DNA of 64,000 bases, taken from the NCBI RefSeq assembly GCF_042680725.1, contig NZ_JBHUEK010000034.1, positions 1 through 64,000 of the forward strand, given 5' to 3'. The notes beneath the pieces are model-generated. The model was given only the letters and a program-made list of their open reading frames with translations, did no database searches and had not been told where the DNA came from. Positions 32,546 through 41,915 of this stretch are shown here, piece after piece. Numbering within the stretch: the first letter of the stretch is position 1; every line of letters begins with the position of its first letter. The translations under genes were made by a program, and so were the position numbers. Source of the DNA: Ferdinandcohnia salidurans. GTDB taxonomy: Bacteria; Bacillota; Bacilli; Bacillales; Bacillaceae_L.

Positions 32546-33715
32546 ATGAAAGCAGAAATACTTAAAGCTATCGAAGAAAACAAAGATCGTTTTTATGAAA
32601 TTAGTGCATATATTGGAGCAAATCCAGAGCTTGGTCATGAAGAATTCAAAGCTTGTAAAATTTTAACGGATGAACTAAAGAAACATAATTTTAATGTAGA
32701 AATAGGAACAGCGGGCCTCCCTACTGCGTTTGAAGCTACATTCGACAGTGGTAAACCTGGTGCGACGATTGGAATTATGTCTGAATATGACGCTCTCCCT
32801 GAATTAGGACATGCATGCGGTCATAATTTAATTGGAACAATGGGGATTGCAGCTGGAATCGGATTATCGAAAGTCCTTTCTGAAACTGGTGGAAAAGTAG
32901 TTGTATATGGTACCCCTGCTGAAGAAACGAAGGGCGGAAAAGTAACCATGGCGGAACAAGGTATTTTTGACCACCTTGATGTCGCGATGATGGTTCACCC
33001 ACTTAGCCAATACGAAAAAAGTGGCGCTTCCCTTGCGATGGACGCAATCCAATTTGAATTTTTCGGAAAAGCAGCACATGCTGCAGCAAGCCCTCATGAA
33101 GGCATAAATGCGCTTGATGCTGTGATTCAAACGTTTAATAGCATTAATGCGTTAAGACAGCATATTACACCAGACGCACGTATCCATGGAGTCATTCCAG
33201 AAGGTGGGAAAGCAGCAAACATCGTACCGGATTATGCTGTTGCCCAATTCTATGTTCGTGCATCTTCTCGTTCTTATTTGAATGAGTTAGTAGAAAAGGT
33301 AAAAAAATGTGCAGAAGGTGCTGCCCTTCAAACAGGAGCTACAATGGAATGGTCAAACTATGAGTTCTCTTATGATGACATGATTACAAATGAAGAACTT
33401 TCAAATGTCTTTAATGATACGTTAATTGAATTAGGGGTTAATCCTGAGGAGATCAATGAGCGTTCAGAAGGCACTGGGTCACTGGATATGGGGAATGTCA
33501 GTCAAGTTGCCCCTTCTATTCATCCATATGTAAAAATTTGTGATGAGCCATTTGCTTGCCACACCCACGGTTTTCGTGAAGCAGCTTTAAGTAACCAAGG
33601 TAAAGATGCGATGATTCTTGGTGCAAAAACAATGGCTGTAACGGGATATAAAATCTTAACAAATCCTGAATTACTCCAAACAATAAAAGCAGAATTTGAA
33701 AAAAATAAGCGATAA
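32546..33715 (+). CDS. M20-family amidohydrolase
   Basis: A 389-residue metallohydrolase of the M20 aminoacylase/p-aminobenzoyl-glutamate hydrolase type. Motifs ELGHEEF, GIMSEYDALPELGHACGHN and GTPAEETKGGK hold the expected metal ligands and catalytic Glu, and FFGKAAHAAASPHEG marks the dimerisation lid. It hydrolyses an N-acyl or peptide amide; the substrate is not evident. It is the first gene of a catabolic-looking group (32546-37227), though a terminator follows it. Confidence 0.88.
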   Translation: MKAEILKAIEENKDRFYEISAYIGANPELGHEEFKACKILTDELKKHNFNVEIGTAGLPTAFEATFDSGKPGATIGIMSEYDALPELGHACGHNLIGTMGIAAGIGLSKVLSETGGKVVVYGTPAEETKGGKVTMAEQGIFDHLDVAMMVHPLSQYEKSGASLAMDAIQFEFFGKAAHAAASPHEGINALDAVIQTFNSINALRQHITPDARIHGVIPEGGKAANIVPDYAVAQFYVRASSRSYLNELVEKVKKCAEGAALQTGATMEWSNYEFSYDDMITNEELSNVFNDTLIELGVNPEEINERSEGTGSLDMGNVSQVAPSIHPYVKICDEPFACHTHGFREAALSNQGKDAMILGAKTMAVTGYKILTNPELLQTIKAEFEKNKR

Positions 33716-33726
33716 GATGTAAAGTT

Positions 33727-33758
33727 AGACGGTTCCTTGTTGAGCCGTCTTTTTTTTT
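33727..33758 (+). terminator. Terminator of the M20 gene
   Basis: AGACGG (33727-33732) pairs with CCGTCT (33745-33750) and is followed by eight Ts. Confidence 0.85.
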
Positions 33759-33868
33759 ATGATAAGTTTTTTAAATGTTCTAAAAATAAAATTTCTACAA
33801 TATTCTATGGTAAGACCATGCATCTAGGTGCAGCATGTGTTTTAAATTTAATCAGGATGGTGACGTGT

Positions 33869-34732
33869 ATGAAATTACTTTCGTTTCAAGCTACAGATGG
33901 TGTCCGTTTAGGTATTAAAACAGCTAGCGGCATAGTGGATGTGCGAGCTACTGCAGAAAAAACTGGTTTGATTGCCCCTGCTTCAATCGAAGAAGTGATT
34001 TCAAGTGGTAAATCTGGACAAGAAAAACTTCAGCAGGTGCTATCTACAGCAGATGAATTCCTAGACGAAGCAAGTATTACATATGCACCGGCTGTACAAA
34101 CGCCAAATAAAATCATCTGTTCAGGTGCGAATTATCGTGCTCATGTTGAAGAAGCAAACTTTACCGTTCCGGATTACCCGATTTATTTCTCTAAGTATCA
34201 AAATAGTCTTGCCGCACATAACGAGGACATTGTACCGCCTTCCGCAACGAAGCAGGTAGATTACGAGGTTGAGTTGGTTGTGGTGATGGGCAAACAAGCT
34301 AAGAATATTGCAAAAGAGGAAGCGCTTGATTATGTGTTTGGTTATGCGACAGGAAATGATATCTCGGCACGAGATCTTCAAACAAGGACCAACCAGTGGA
34401 CATATGGTAAAGCGATTGACCAGTTTGCTCCTATTGGACCTTATCTTGTAACTGCTGAAGAAGTTCCGAATCCTCAAAATTTAGAATTGAAATGTTGGGT
34501 AAATGGTGAATTACGCCAAAACTCAAATACAGAGCTGATGATTTTCTCGATTGCTGAAATGATCAGTGACTTGTCTCAAACAATGACCCTTGAACCAGGT
34601 GATGTGATTTTTACAGGAACACCAGAAGGCGTTATTTTAGGCATGAAGGAAAAAGTTTGGTTGAAACCTGGAGATGAAATGGTCTGTGAGGTTGAAGGGC
34701 TAGGTAAATTAGTCAATCGGATTGCGGAGTAA
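33869..34732 (+). CDS. Fumarylacetoacetate hydrolase (FAH) family protein
   Basis: A 287-residue FAH-family enzyme, a group that hydrolyses or decarboxylates beta-diketo acids such as acylpyruvates. The core starts at IICSGANYRAHVEE; metal ligands are likely in DYEVELVVVMG, and GNDISARDLQ and TGTPEGV are family signatures. The ATG at 33869 has GGTGA 5 nt upstream; the ORF extends to 33737 without a better site. Substrate unknown. Confidence 0.9.
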   Translation: MKLLSFQATDGVRLGIKTASGIVDVRATAEKTGLIAPASIEEVISSGKSGQEKLQQVLSTADEFLDEASITYAPAVQTPNKIICSGANYRAHVEEANFTVPDYPIYFSKYQNSLAAHNEDIVPPSATKQVDYEVELVVVMGKQAKNIAKEEALDYVFGYATGNDISARDLQTRTNQWTYGKAIDQFAPIGPYLVTAEEVPNPQNLELKCWVNGELRQNSNTELMIFSIAEMISDLSQTMTLEPGDVIFTGTPEGVILGMKEKVWLKPGDEMVCEVEGLGKLVNRIAE

Positions 34733-34747
34733 CCTTTTTTCGCACAT

Positions 34748-34819
34748 TCATTCGTGACTAGACTTGTGGGCTTCTACTTGAGTTTACCCCATTAATATGG
34801 CCTGTCACGAATGATTTTT
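34748..34819 (+). terminator. Long-loop hairpin after the FAH gene
   Basis: TCATTCGTGAC (34748-34758) pairs perfectly with GTCACGAATGA (34804-34814), enclosing a 45-nt loop, and TTTTT follows. It acts as a terminator or as an attenuator-like element before the antiporter. Confidence 0.6.
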
Positions 34820-34827
34820 CATAAAAA

Positions 34828-34855
34828 TTGTAAGCGATTACAAATGTTTTATATT
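34828..34855 (+). promoter_or_regulatory. NhaC-gene promoter with overlapping cre site
   Basis: TGTAAGCGATTACA (34829-34842) matches the CcpA cre consensus TGWNANCGNTNWCA at every defined position and is palindromic. It overlaps a possible -35 TTGTAA (34828-34833), with a -10 TATATT 16 nt on (34850-34855). Carbon catabolite repression is expected. Confidence 0.75.
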
Positions 34856-34872
34856 CTAAAGGGGGCAACTAT

Positions 34873-36423
34873 ATGGAAGGTACTATTTTTTCACTGATTC
34901 CACCGATTGTTACGATTGCGATTATTCTAATTACAAAGCGATTATTTTTGGCATTAGGTATTGGAATCGCAATTGGCACACTGCTCTATAATCAATGGAA
35001 TGTCATTGATAGTTTCGTAAACGTTTACCATATTATGGCTGATGTATTAATAGGGGATGGCAAAGTATTGTTGTTTGTTGTGTTAATAGGAATACTCTCC
35101 TCCCTTCTCTATCTATCAGGTGGCATTTATGCCTTTTCCGAATGGGGAGTAAAAGTTGCCAAAACGAGAGTTCAAGCCCAAATGGCGACAATGTTAATCG
35201 GGTTTTTCACATGGTTTGATGATGCATTTAGTTGTCTATTCCGTGGTAGCGTAATGAGATCAGTAACGGATAAATACCAAGTATCGCACTCTAAACTTTC
35301 CTACTTAATCCACTCAACCTCTGCACCAATCGCTCTGCTTATACCCATTTCAGGACTTGCGGCTTTTATTACTTCAATCATAGCAGGTGTCCTGACTGAC
35401 ACTGAGATTACCTCCTATCAAGCATTAGAAGCATTTTTATTAGCAATACCTACCAATTATTATACAATTACTACTATTATCCTCGTATTTATCGTTGCTT
35501 ATTTTGGAATAAATGTTGGCCAAATGCGTCGCGATGAAGAACGTGCAGTTTCAGAAGATATTTTATTTGATACAAAACGTGGTAAGGTGCCAGGCTCCGA
35601 AGATACGAAACTTCCAACAAGAAATGATGGAAAAATGGCAGATTTACTTTTCCCTGTTTTAACGTTAATTATCGTAACTGTGATTTCTGCTATCTGGATT
35701 GGACGCTCAAGTGCCGAAGGACCAATCACCGCTTTTGATGTGTTAATTAATACAGACATTATTCTTTCCTTGGTATATGGTGCGATTGCAGCCGATCTTG
35801 TCATTTTAACAAGATTGCTAATGAAAAAAACTTCTGGTGAACACTTAAAGATTTCTACTTTGGCTGGGATTAAAACAACACTACCAAGCGTTATCATACT
35901 TTTCCTTGCATTAGTTACAGCTAAAGTCATTTCTTCATTAGGTGTTGGGAATTATCTTGCAACATTAATTGATGGAAATCTACAGCTTGCTTGGCTACCT
36001 GTTATCTTCTTTGTTTTCGCAGCATTTATTTCATATTCAATTGGAAGTACGCTCGGTACAGCAGGTCTTATGATTCCGATTGGTGCAGAGATCGTGGCAA
36101 CAATCGATGTTACTTTCCTCATTCCGGTAATTGGTGCCGTGCTAGCAGGAACTGTATTTGGAGAGCATACATCTCCATTATCCGATACAACGATTCTTGC
36201 ATCAATTGGAAGCTCGGTCCACCCTATCGATCATATGGTGACACAGCTACCATATGCAATGCTTTCCAGTGTCTCTTCAATCTTTGGATTCATCGTCCTA
36301 GGATTCACTCAAAATATTGTAATCGGTTTGATTACAGCTATTCTAGTTATGGTTGTGGGTGCATATTTATTTAAAATGCGGCTCAACAAGTCTCAAACCT
36401 TAACTGGGGAGATTGCCAAATAA
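34873..36423 (+). CDS. NhaC-family Na+/H+ antiporter-like transporter
   Basis: A 516-residue membrane protein with about 12 segments, of the NhaC family. The conserved half-membrane motifs include GFFTWFDDAFSCLFRG and the C-terminal GTVFGEHTSPLSDTTI. Family members exchange Na+ for H+ or for organic acids (malate/lactate). Given its catabolic neighbours and the cre site in its promoter, uptake of an organic acid coupled to Na+ is plausible but unproven. Strong AAAGGGGG ribosome binding site. Confidence 0.88.
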   Translation: MEGTIFSLIPPIVTIAIILITKRLFLALGIGIAIGTLLYNQWNVIDSFVNVYHIMADVLIGDGKVLLFVVLIGILSSLLYLSGGIYAFSEWGVKVAKTRVQAQMATMLIGFFTWFDDAFSCLFRGSVMRSVTDKYQVSHSKLSYLIHSTSAPIALLIPISGLAAFITSIIAGVLTDTEITSYQALEAFLLAIPTNYYTITTIILVFIVAYFGINVGQMRRDEERAVSEDILFDTKRGKVPGSEDTKLPTRNDGKMADLLFPVLTLIIVTVISAIWIGRSSAEGPITAFDVLINTDIILSLVYGAIAADLVILTRLLMKKTSGEHLKISTLAGIKTTLPSVIILFLALVTAKVISSLGVGNYLATLIDGNLQLAWLPVIFFVFAAFISYSIGSTLGTAGLMIPIGAEIVATIDVTFLIPVIGAVLAGTVFGEHTSPLSDTTILASIGSSVHPIDHMVTQLPYAMLSSVSSIFGFIVLGFTQNIVIGLITAILVMVVGAYLFKMRLNKSQTLTGEIAK

Positions 36424-36441
36424 GAGAATACATCTCCCCCT

Positions 36442-36474
36442 CCCCCCTTCTTATTTTGTAAGGGGGGTGTTTTC
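36442..36474 (+). terminator. Terminator of the antiporter gene
   Basis: CCCCCCTT (36442-36449) pairs with AAGGGGGG (36460-36467), followed by a T-rich tail. Confidence 0.85.
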
Positions 36475-36531
36475 TAGTAATCTACGGAAAATTTTACCAT
36501 TATTGTAATAGATATGAAAGGTGATAGAAAA

Positions 36532-37227
36532 ATGATTGAACCAGTGAAACGTATGAATGTTACAGATAGTATTGTTAACCAAATTAAGGACCTTGTTCTT
36601 CAGGGCAAACTAAATGAAGGTGATAAACTTCCCCCAGAACGAGAACTAATGAATTTATTTGGAGTGGGTAGGCCTTCATTAAGGGAAGCGCTAAAGGTGT
36701 TGGAAGCGCAAGGTTTAATTGAAAAGACACAGAAAGGTACGATTATCACAGGTAACCATGATAAGTTTTTCTCTGACTCCCTCATGTTCCAGCTCTATTT
36801 TTCCTCTGCTGATTGGCAAGATATTTTTGAGGCTCGTAGATTTTTAGAAAAAGAATTAACCTACCTTGCAACAACAAGGGCAAATTCTGAAGACTTCAAT
36901 GAAATCGAGCAAACCATTGATGATATGGAACTTTCGGTTCGTGAAAACAATCAAACAGAATATGTTCGTTCGAACCTGGAGTTCCATAAAAAAATTGCGA
37001 AAGCATCGAAAAACCTTGTCTTATTCAATCTATATGAATCCATTAATAATTTAGTGAAGCACTCTCAGGAAAGTGGAGTGACTGTATATGGGGTAATGAC
37101 CGAGTCACTCAATTACCATAAAGCAATCTTTAAAGCGATGAAAGAACGTAATGCAGAACGTGCTAGCGAACTTATGGTAAAACACATCAATAGCGTCGAA
37201 GGCTATTTTCAAAAAAGCCAAAATTGA
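36532..37227 (+). CDS. GntR-family regulator, FadR subfamily
   Basis: A 231-residue transcription factor. An N-terminal winged helix (about 8-72, LPPERELMNLFGVGRPSLREALKVLEAQGLI) is followed by an all-helical FCD ligand domain. FadR-type regulators sense organic acids. Its position after the antiporter suggests that it controls the M20-FAH-antiporter group; no operator is proven. The ATG at 36532 follows AAAGGTGA. Confidence 0.9.
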   Translation: MIEPVKRMNVTDSIVNQIKDLVLQGKLNEGDKLPPERELMNLFGVGRPSLREALKVLEAQGLIEKTQKGTIITGNHDKFFSDSLMFQLYFSSADWQDIFEARRFLEKELTYLATTRANSEDFNEIEQTIDDMELSVRENNQTEYVRSNLEFHKKIAKASKNLVLFNLYESINNLVKHSQESGVTVYGVMTESLNYHKAIFKAMKERNAERASELMVKHINSVEGYFQKSQN

Positions 37228-37229
37228 TT

Positions 37230-37270
37230 TAAGGACGGTCCTCTTTTTAAAAGGGAATCGTCTTTTTTTA
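37230..37270 (+). terminator. Likely terminator of the GntR gene
   Basis: GGACGG and its partner around TCGTC flank a T/A-rich stem (CTCTTTTTAAAAGGG) and a T-run follows. The stem has mismatches. Confidence 0.6.
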
Positions 37271-37401
37271 CTAGTTTTTGGAAGATAGACAGGTTGTAAT
37301 CTACCTGTAAAGAAACTGTAATACTAATCTACTTATTTTTTTCATAGAAATGAGTCATAGAGAGTTACCCAGTACTTAAATTAACTAGGAGGACTATCAC
37401 T

Positions 37402-38112
37402 ATGAAAAAAATACTATTAGGACTAGCGATCTTTATAGCATCTCTATTTTTTGCAGACCAAGCGTTTGCGTATACTGTACAAAAAGGTGACACGATGTCA
37501 GAAATAGCAACTAAACATGGAATGACTTTAGAAGAATTAGCAGTGATGAACCCACAAGTAGAAAATTTAGACCTGATTATTGTAGGTCAACATATAAATG
37601 CTGAAGTAGATGATAACTCGCCTAAATTATTTGAAGGTATGCATGTTGAAAAGAAAGAGGATGTTGTAGTAGCCACCCAAGAAGTTAAGCAAGAAACAGT
37701 AAAAGAAGAGAAAGTCGTTACTGAAGTTAAAAGTGTGTCTACAAATTATAATTTTTCTTCAGAAGAACTAGATTTGTTAGCAAGGATTGTACGAGCTGAG
37801 GCACAAGCAGAACCTTTTGAAGGAAAAGTAGCAGTAGCAGCAGTTGTGTTAAATCGTGTAGAAAGTCCGAAATTCCCTGATACAATTCGAGATGTAATTT
37901 ATCAGCGTGGCCAATTCCAACCTGTACGAAATGGTCAGATTAATAAACCTGCAGATGAAGACTCGATAAAAGCAGTGCGCGCGGCACTTACTGAAATGCG
38001 AAATATTGCGAAGGATGCATTGTTCTTCTATAACCCAACAATTGCGACAAGTCGTTGGTTGGATTCAAGAACAACAGCCGTTAAAATTGGACGCCATGTA
38101 TTTAAACATTAA
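37402..38112 (+). CDS. LysM and SleB-type cell-wall hydrolase
   Basis: A 236-residue secreted protein: signal peptide (MKKILLGLAIFIASLFFADQ, cleaved after AFA), one LysM peptidoglycan-binding domain (about 24-67, YTVQKGDTMSEIATKHGM), a Glu/Val/Lys-rich linker, then a Hydrolase_2 (SleB/CwlJ) lytic domain (about 118-236). Catalytic Glu is likely in RIVRAEAQAEPFEG. SleB-type enzymes digest spore cortex during germination; LysM fusions like this occur as YkvT-like proteins. Substrate in this cell is inferred. Strong AGGAGG. Confidence 0.9.
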   Translation: MKKILLGLAIFIASLFFADQAFAYTVQKGDTMSEIATKHGMTLEELAVMNPQVENLDLIIVGQHINAEVDDNSPKLFEGMHVEKKEDVVVATQEVKQETVKEEKVVTEVKSVSTNYNFSSEELDLLARIVRAEAQAEPFEGKVAVAAVVLNRVESPKFPDTIRDVIYQRGQFQPVRNGQINKPADEDSIKAVRAALTEMRNIAKDALFFYNPTIATSRWLDSRTTAVKIGRHVFKH

Positions 38113-38168
38113 ATTATGAATTCGAAAATAAGCTAGGGAACTAGTGAAGTTCCTGTTAACTATAGAGT

Positions 38169-38205
38169 AAATGCCTGAGCCCTGAGGGTTCAGGCATTTT
38201 TGATT
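38169..38205 (+). terminator. Terminator of the SleB-type gene
   Basis: AAATGCCTGAGCC (38169-38181) pairs with GGTTCAGGCATTT (38187-38199) with one GU pair, followed by Ts. Confidence 0.88.
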
Positions 38206-38215
38206 TTTTCCGTTA

Positions 38216-38968
38216 TTACCTCATCTTCAAAAATTGCATACGTTGGTTAAATAATGTTGGATACGATAAAAATCCAAGCATTATGCTTGTGACAGCTGCT
38301 GTTGTTAAAAGTAAAAAGAGTACGAGCAATTGAAATTGGACCGCTTGAATTGGATTTGCACCTGCGATGATTTGACCGCTCATCATACCCGGCAGTTGAA
38401 CGAGCCCGATTGTTTTTTGGCTTTCAATTGTAGGAATCATACTTGCCTTGATTGACGTAATCAGTTGTGTATGGATCGCTTGTTTTGGTGTCCCTCCTAA
38501 GGAAAGAATAAGCTCGGTTTGCTCCTGATGGTTGTCAACTTCAGACGTAAATCGATTTAAAAATAGAATAGCAAGAACCATCGAGTTGCCAACAACCATT
38601 CCGCTGATTGGAATGATGTATTGGGCTGTGGCTGGCGTAATCTGAAATCCAAGTAAAATCGCTTGAGTTAGTACCTCCATAAAAATAAAGGTTGTCGCGA
38701 TTTTCCAAGTGATTCCTTTGATGGCCTTTCCTTTTTTCCTTGCATTCTGTGTAGCTGCCACAATCATGACAATGACCATTAGAAAAATATAAATGAGACT
38801 TTCCGTATCAAAGACAAATTTTAAAATATAGCCGACTGCAAATAATTGAATGATTGACCGGACAACTGCAATCGTCGTGTCTTTTTCTAATCCCAGATTA
38901 AACGTTTTCGATAAGAAAATTGGAATTAGCACAAAAATCAGGGCGATTGCTAAAGCAAGTGTGCTCAC
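38216..38968 (-). CDS. fetB: FetB/YjkA-type ABC exporter permease
   Basis: A 250-residue membrane protein (about 7 segments) of the UPF0014/FetB family, B. subtilis YjkA. FetAB of E. coli exports iron and helps in oxidative stress; the metal here is inferred. Motifs: ATQNARKKGK and QLPGMMSGQIIAGANP. It begins with GTG at 38968; GTGA overlaps the stop of its ATPase gene, so the two are translationally coupled. Confidence 0.9.
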   Translation of the reverse strand: MSTLALAIALIFVLIPIFLSKTFNLGLEKDTTIAVVRSIIQLFAVGYILKFVFDTESLIYIFLMVIVMIVAATQNARKKGKAIKGITWKIATTFIFMEVLTQAILLGFQITPATAQYIIPISGMVVGNSMVLAILFLNRFTSEVDNHQEQTELILSLGGTPKQAIHTQLITSIKASMIPTIESQKTIGLVQLPGMMSGQIIAGANPIQAVQFQLLVLFLLLTTAAVTSIMLGFLSYPTLFNQRMQFLKMR

Positions 38969-39696
38969 TCCATCATCTCCCCCTTCACAAATTGTTTTAC
39001 TTTTTCATGAGTAGGAGATTTCAACAATGCACTCTCGCCTGTTTCAATAACTTCCCCTTCCATCATTACCCATACATAGTTGCCGATTTCAATGGCTTGC
39101 TGGAGGTTATGGGTAATCCAGATGATGGTTACATTGTACTTCTGGTTGATTTTTACGATGAGTTCTTCAATTTCGTGTTTCGAAACTCGATCAAGTGCGG
39201 ATGTTATTTCATCCAGCAGCATGATTTGCGGATGGTTGACCAGCGTACGTGCAATAGAAACCTTTTGGCGCTGTCCGCCTGATAAATCTCGTACATCTCG
39301 ATTTAGGTATTCTTCTTCTAACCCAACATCTTCTAATAAATCCTTGGCTGTGCTTTCTTCTAAGTCTTTATTTTGAAGTGTCATTGGTAAAGCAAGATTA
39401 TGATAAACAGTCCCGTTTACCATTGGTGCATTTTGCAGGCCAATTCCAACAGACCGACGTAATTCAACCGGTTCAAATGTTTGGATGTCTTTTTCCTTTA
39501 TGTATATTTCACCTGAATTTGGTGACAGAAGTCCATTACAAAGCTTTAAGAGAGTTGTCTTCCCCGCTCCAGAAGGACCAACCAGTGATGTAATCGTCCC
39601 CTCATAAAAGGATCCCGTAATATTTTTTAAAATATGTTTTTCATCCGCAAGAAAATTAACCCTGTTAAAATGAATCGCTGGTTTTAATGTTTGCAT
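38965..39696 (-). CDS. fetA: FetA/YjkB-type ABC transporter ATPase
   Basis: A 243-residue ABC ATPase paired with the YjkA permease. Walker A GPSGAGKTT (about 39-47), Q-loop, signature LSGGQRQKVS, Walker B IMLLDEITSALD and the H-loop THN are intact. First gene of the pair, with GGGAAGTG before the ATG. A palindrome at 39732-39747 lies just upstream and could be an operator. Confidence 0.92.
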   Translation of the reverse strand: MQTLKPAIHFNRVNFLADEKHILKNITGSFYEGTITSLVGPSGAGKTTLLKLCNGLLSPNSGEIYIKEKDIQTFEPVELRRSVGIGLQNAPMVNGTVYHNLALPMTLQNKDLEESTAKDLLEDVGLEEEYLNRDVRDLSGGQRQKVSIARTLVNHPQIMLLDEITSALDRVSKHEIEELIVKINQKYNVTIIWITHNLQQAIEIGNYVWVMMEGEVIETGESALLKSPTHEKVKQFVKGEMME

Positions 39697-39731
39697 ATGT
39701 TCACTTCCCTTTAACGCGCTATCAATAAGAT

Positions 39732-39747
39732 AACATACGAGTATGTT
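39732..39747. promoter_or_regulatory. Operator-like palindrome between divergent genes
   Basis: AACATAC-GA-GTATGTT is a perfect 7-bp inverted repeat with a 2-nt centre, 36 nt upstream of fetA and 100 nt upstream of the FAD enzyme. Its form resembles sites of TetR/MarR-type repressors. No such regulator is adjacent. Confidence 0.5.
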
Positions 39748-39846
39748 GTATAGATAAATTTTAATTCATTTTTGTATATTATGTACCTTTTTTGTCATAG
39801 GCAATTTAAATTATATCTATATGTAATTAATTAGGAGTGGTTTTTT

Positions 39847-41172
39847 TTGCAGCATAAGGACAGAGTCATCATAATTGGCGGGGGAGTTGCGGGAAAATTA
39901 GCAGCGCGCGTTCTTTCAGATTTTTTTCAAAAAGTGATTATTATAGAGCGAGATTCTGAAATTACCTCGCCCATTCCAAGAAAAGGAGCGCCACAAGGTA
40001 ATCATATCCATGCATTGCTCCATGCAGGTGAACAAGGTCTTGAGGAGCTTTTTCCTGGAATCACTGAAAAGTTTTATTCAACAGGAGCCGTGAAAATTAA
40101 TTCAACAAAAGACCTTGCTTGGCATCACCACGGGGTTTGGAAACAGCGATATGATGGTGGTTACACAACTACTCTTCAAACTAGACCACACTTGGAATGG
40201 CATATAAACCAGTACATAAAAGAGGTTGAAAACATTACCATCCAATACAATCAAACTGTTAAAGAATATGTATATGACGAGGGAAACAATCGAATGAATG
40301 GCGTTGTGTTGAAAGACGGCACCGTGATTAATGCTGATCTGATTGTGGATGCGAGCGGAGCAAGTAGCTTCACGTATCGTTGGTTGAATGATCGAGGAAT
40401 ACACATCCCGCTTGAAAAAGTGAAAATTGATTTAACCTACGTTAGTCAAATTGTGGAATTACCTGAAAATGAAAACCAGGATTGGACAATCAAGCTTCTT
40501 TACCCTAACCCACCTCGCGAAAAACTTGCAGGTTCGATTTCAAAAGTCGAGGGGAATCGATATTTGCTCACATTCATAGGGTACCATGACTGTATTAATG
40601 ACAAAGAGGTTGTTAAAGAAAATAATGTACTACAACTAGCAAAAAGGTTACAGAAGAATGATATGTATCAGACATTACAAGCGGCCAAGCCTCTAACTAG
40701 TATTTCTGTTTTTCGGGTGCCACAGATAACATGGAGAAAAATCGAGAAAATCAACAACTTTCCTGCTGGTCTTATCATGATTGGCGATACAATTTGTAGG
40801 ATTGATCCCTTTTTCGGTCAAGGAATGAGCATTGCTGTGTTAGAAGCAATCGCCTTAAAAGGCATTTTACAAAATCAATCGTTGGAAAATGTAGCTCGTG
40901 ATTTTCATAAAAAAGCAGCAAAGATCATTGCTCCGATTTGGAATATGGTACTTACAGAGGATTTTCGGTATCAAGAAACAACAGGTAAAAAACCATTTGG
41001 ACTCCCCATTCTCCAATGGTATGCTCGGCGGATATTTCTTTTATCAGCGAAAGACACCAACATCTATGATTCTTTTATAAAAGTGATGAACCTAAAACGT
41101 CCAATGACGATTTTAATGAAACCAAGTATTGTTTTTGCGGTTTTGAAGAATGGGGTGACAAAAAAACGGTGA
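39847..41172 (+). CDS. FAD-dependent monooxygenase-like protein
   Basis: A 441-residue flavoprotein with a Rossmann FAD motif GGGVAGKLAARVL (about 11-23), an ADP-ribose Glu-Arg (IIIERD), and GDTICRIDPFFGQGMS where class A hydroxylases/halogenases have GD. It resembles uncharacterised Bacillus oxidoreductases related to geranylgeranyl reductase and tryptophan halogenase, without a clear halogenase WxWxIP motif. It starts with TTG at 39847, after TAGGAG. Substrate unknown; transcribed divergently from fetAB. Confidence 0.8.
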   Translation: MQHKDRVIIIGGGVAGKLAARVLSDFFQKVIIIERDSEITSPIPRKGAPQGNHIHALLHAGEQGLEELFPGITEKFYSTGAVKINSTKDLAWHHHGVWKQRYDGGYTTTLQTRPHLEWHINQYIKEVENITIQYNQTVKEYVYDEGNNRMNGVVLKDGTVINADLIVDASGASSFTYRWLNDRGIHIPLEKVKIDLTYVSQIVELPENENQDWTIKLLYPNPPREKLAGSISKVEGNRYLLTFIGYHDCINDKEVVKENNVLQLAKRLQKNDMYQTLQAAKPLTSISVFRVPQITWRKIEKINNFPAGLIMIGDTICRIDPFFGQGMSIAVLEAIALKGILQNQSLENVARDFHKKAAKIIAPIWNMVLTEDFRYQETTGKKPFGLPILQWYARRIFLLSAKDTNIYDSFIKVMNLKRPMTILMKPSIVFAVLKNGVTKKR

Positions 41173-41208
41173 CTGTGATTGGTCACAGTCTCCGCATAAC
41201 AATTATAA

Positions 41209-41763
41209 TCAGCCTAAAGCCACCCCTTCTTTTAGTTCCTCATGATAGATCCAGGCATTTTGTCCAGGTGTTGTGGCACCTATCCATACAAAAAGCGGAT
41301 CGGGTCCATGTGAGCCATTAAACGTGACGACGAGGTGTTTGTAACTTTTGAGATTGAATTCTTCATCTTCTCGGAAGAAGGAAAGCTGAGGATTGTACAG
41401 CCGATTTCCTTCTGTATATTCATTTCTGTATTCACTATATTCAGGTAGATCTTCTGGACGTTTTACTTGGCTAAAAGTGACCACAATTTTTCGAGTTTCA
41501 AAAAAGAGCGATACATATTCGTATGATAAGCCCGCTGTTCGAATTTCAGGCGTCACATTCAATTCTGGATGTTGATTCGCGATTGTATAGATGGAGTCGA
41601 AAACATAAGAGGCGCGTTGTCTGGAGATGAAGTTTCTTTCGGTGACGAGATCAGGCTTTCCCTCTCTATCCTTATAAAAACGCTCTAATCCACGTTTTAT
41701 CCCTTTGATTATTAATTGTCGTTCAGCGCTACTTAAATAGAATTCATGACTTGAATCTAGCAA
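41209..41763 (-). CDS. Uncharacterised 184-residue protein
   Basis: I do not recognise this soluble protein. An N-terminal helical region (SAERQLIIKGIKRGLERF) is followed by beta-rich sequence with a distinctive end (FNGSHGPDPLFVWIGATTPGQNAW). It starts at TTG 41763, 8 nt after GGGAGG. A weak hairpin (about 41171-41190) separates it from the convergent FAD gene. Confidence 0.7.
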   Translation of the reverse strand: MLDSSHEFYLSSAERQLIIKGIKRGLERFYKDREGKPDLVTERNFISRQRASYVFDSIYTIANQHPELNVTPEIRTAGLSYEYVSLFFETRKIVVTFSQVKRPEDLPEYSEYRNEYTEGNRLYNPQLSFFREDEEFNLKSYKHLVVTFNGSHGPDPLFVWIGATTPGQNAWIYHEELKEGVALG

Positions 41764-41857
41764 GAAACGAACCTCCCTATTAATAGTTTTCCTTATTATA
41801 CCTTCAAGGGGGTGTCGAAAAGTGTTAGATTGTGGTTGAATCTATTATTCCAATAAA

Positions 41858-41894
41858 AAAGAATAAGCTTATGCATTTTATAAACTTATTCTTT
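41858..41894 (-). terminator. Terminator of the glycan-utilisation operon
   Basis: AAAGAATAAG (about 41858-41867) pairs with CTTATTCTTT (41885-41894), loop about 17 nt; the minus strand ends in TTTTTT. It marks the 3' end of the island. Confidence 0.82.
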
Positions 41895-41915
41895 CACATT
41901 CATCATTATATAAAA

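Noticed and set aside
41813..41819. Spo0A-box-like TGTCGAA
   Set aside because: A single 7-nt match is expected by chance and no convincing promoter surrounds it.
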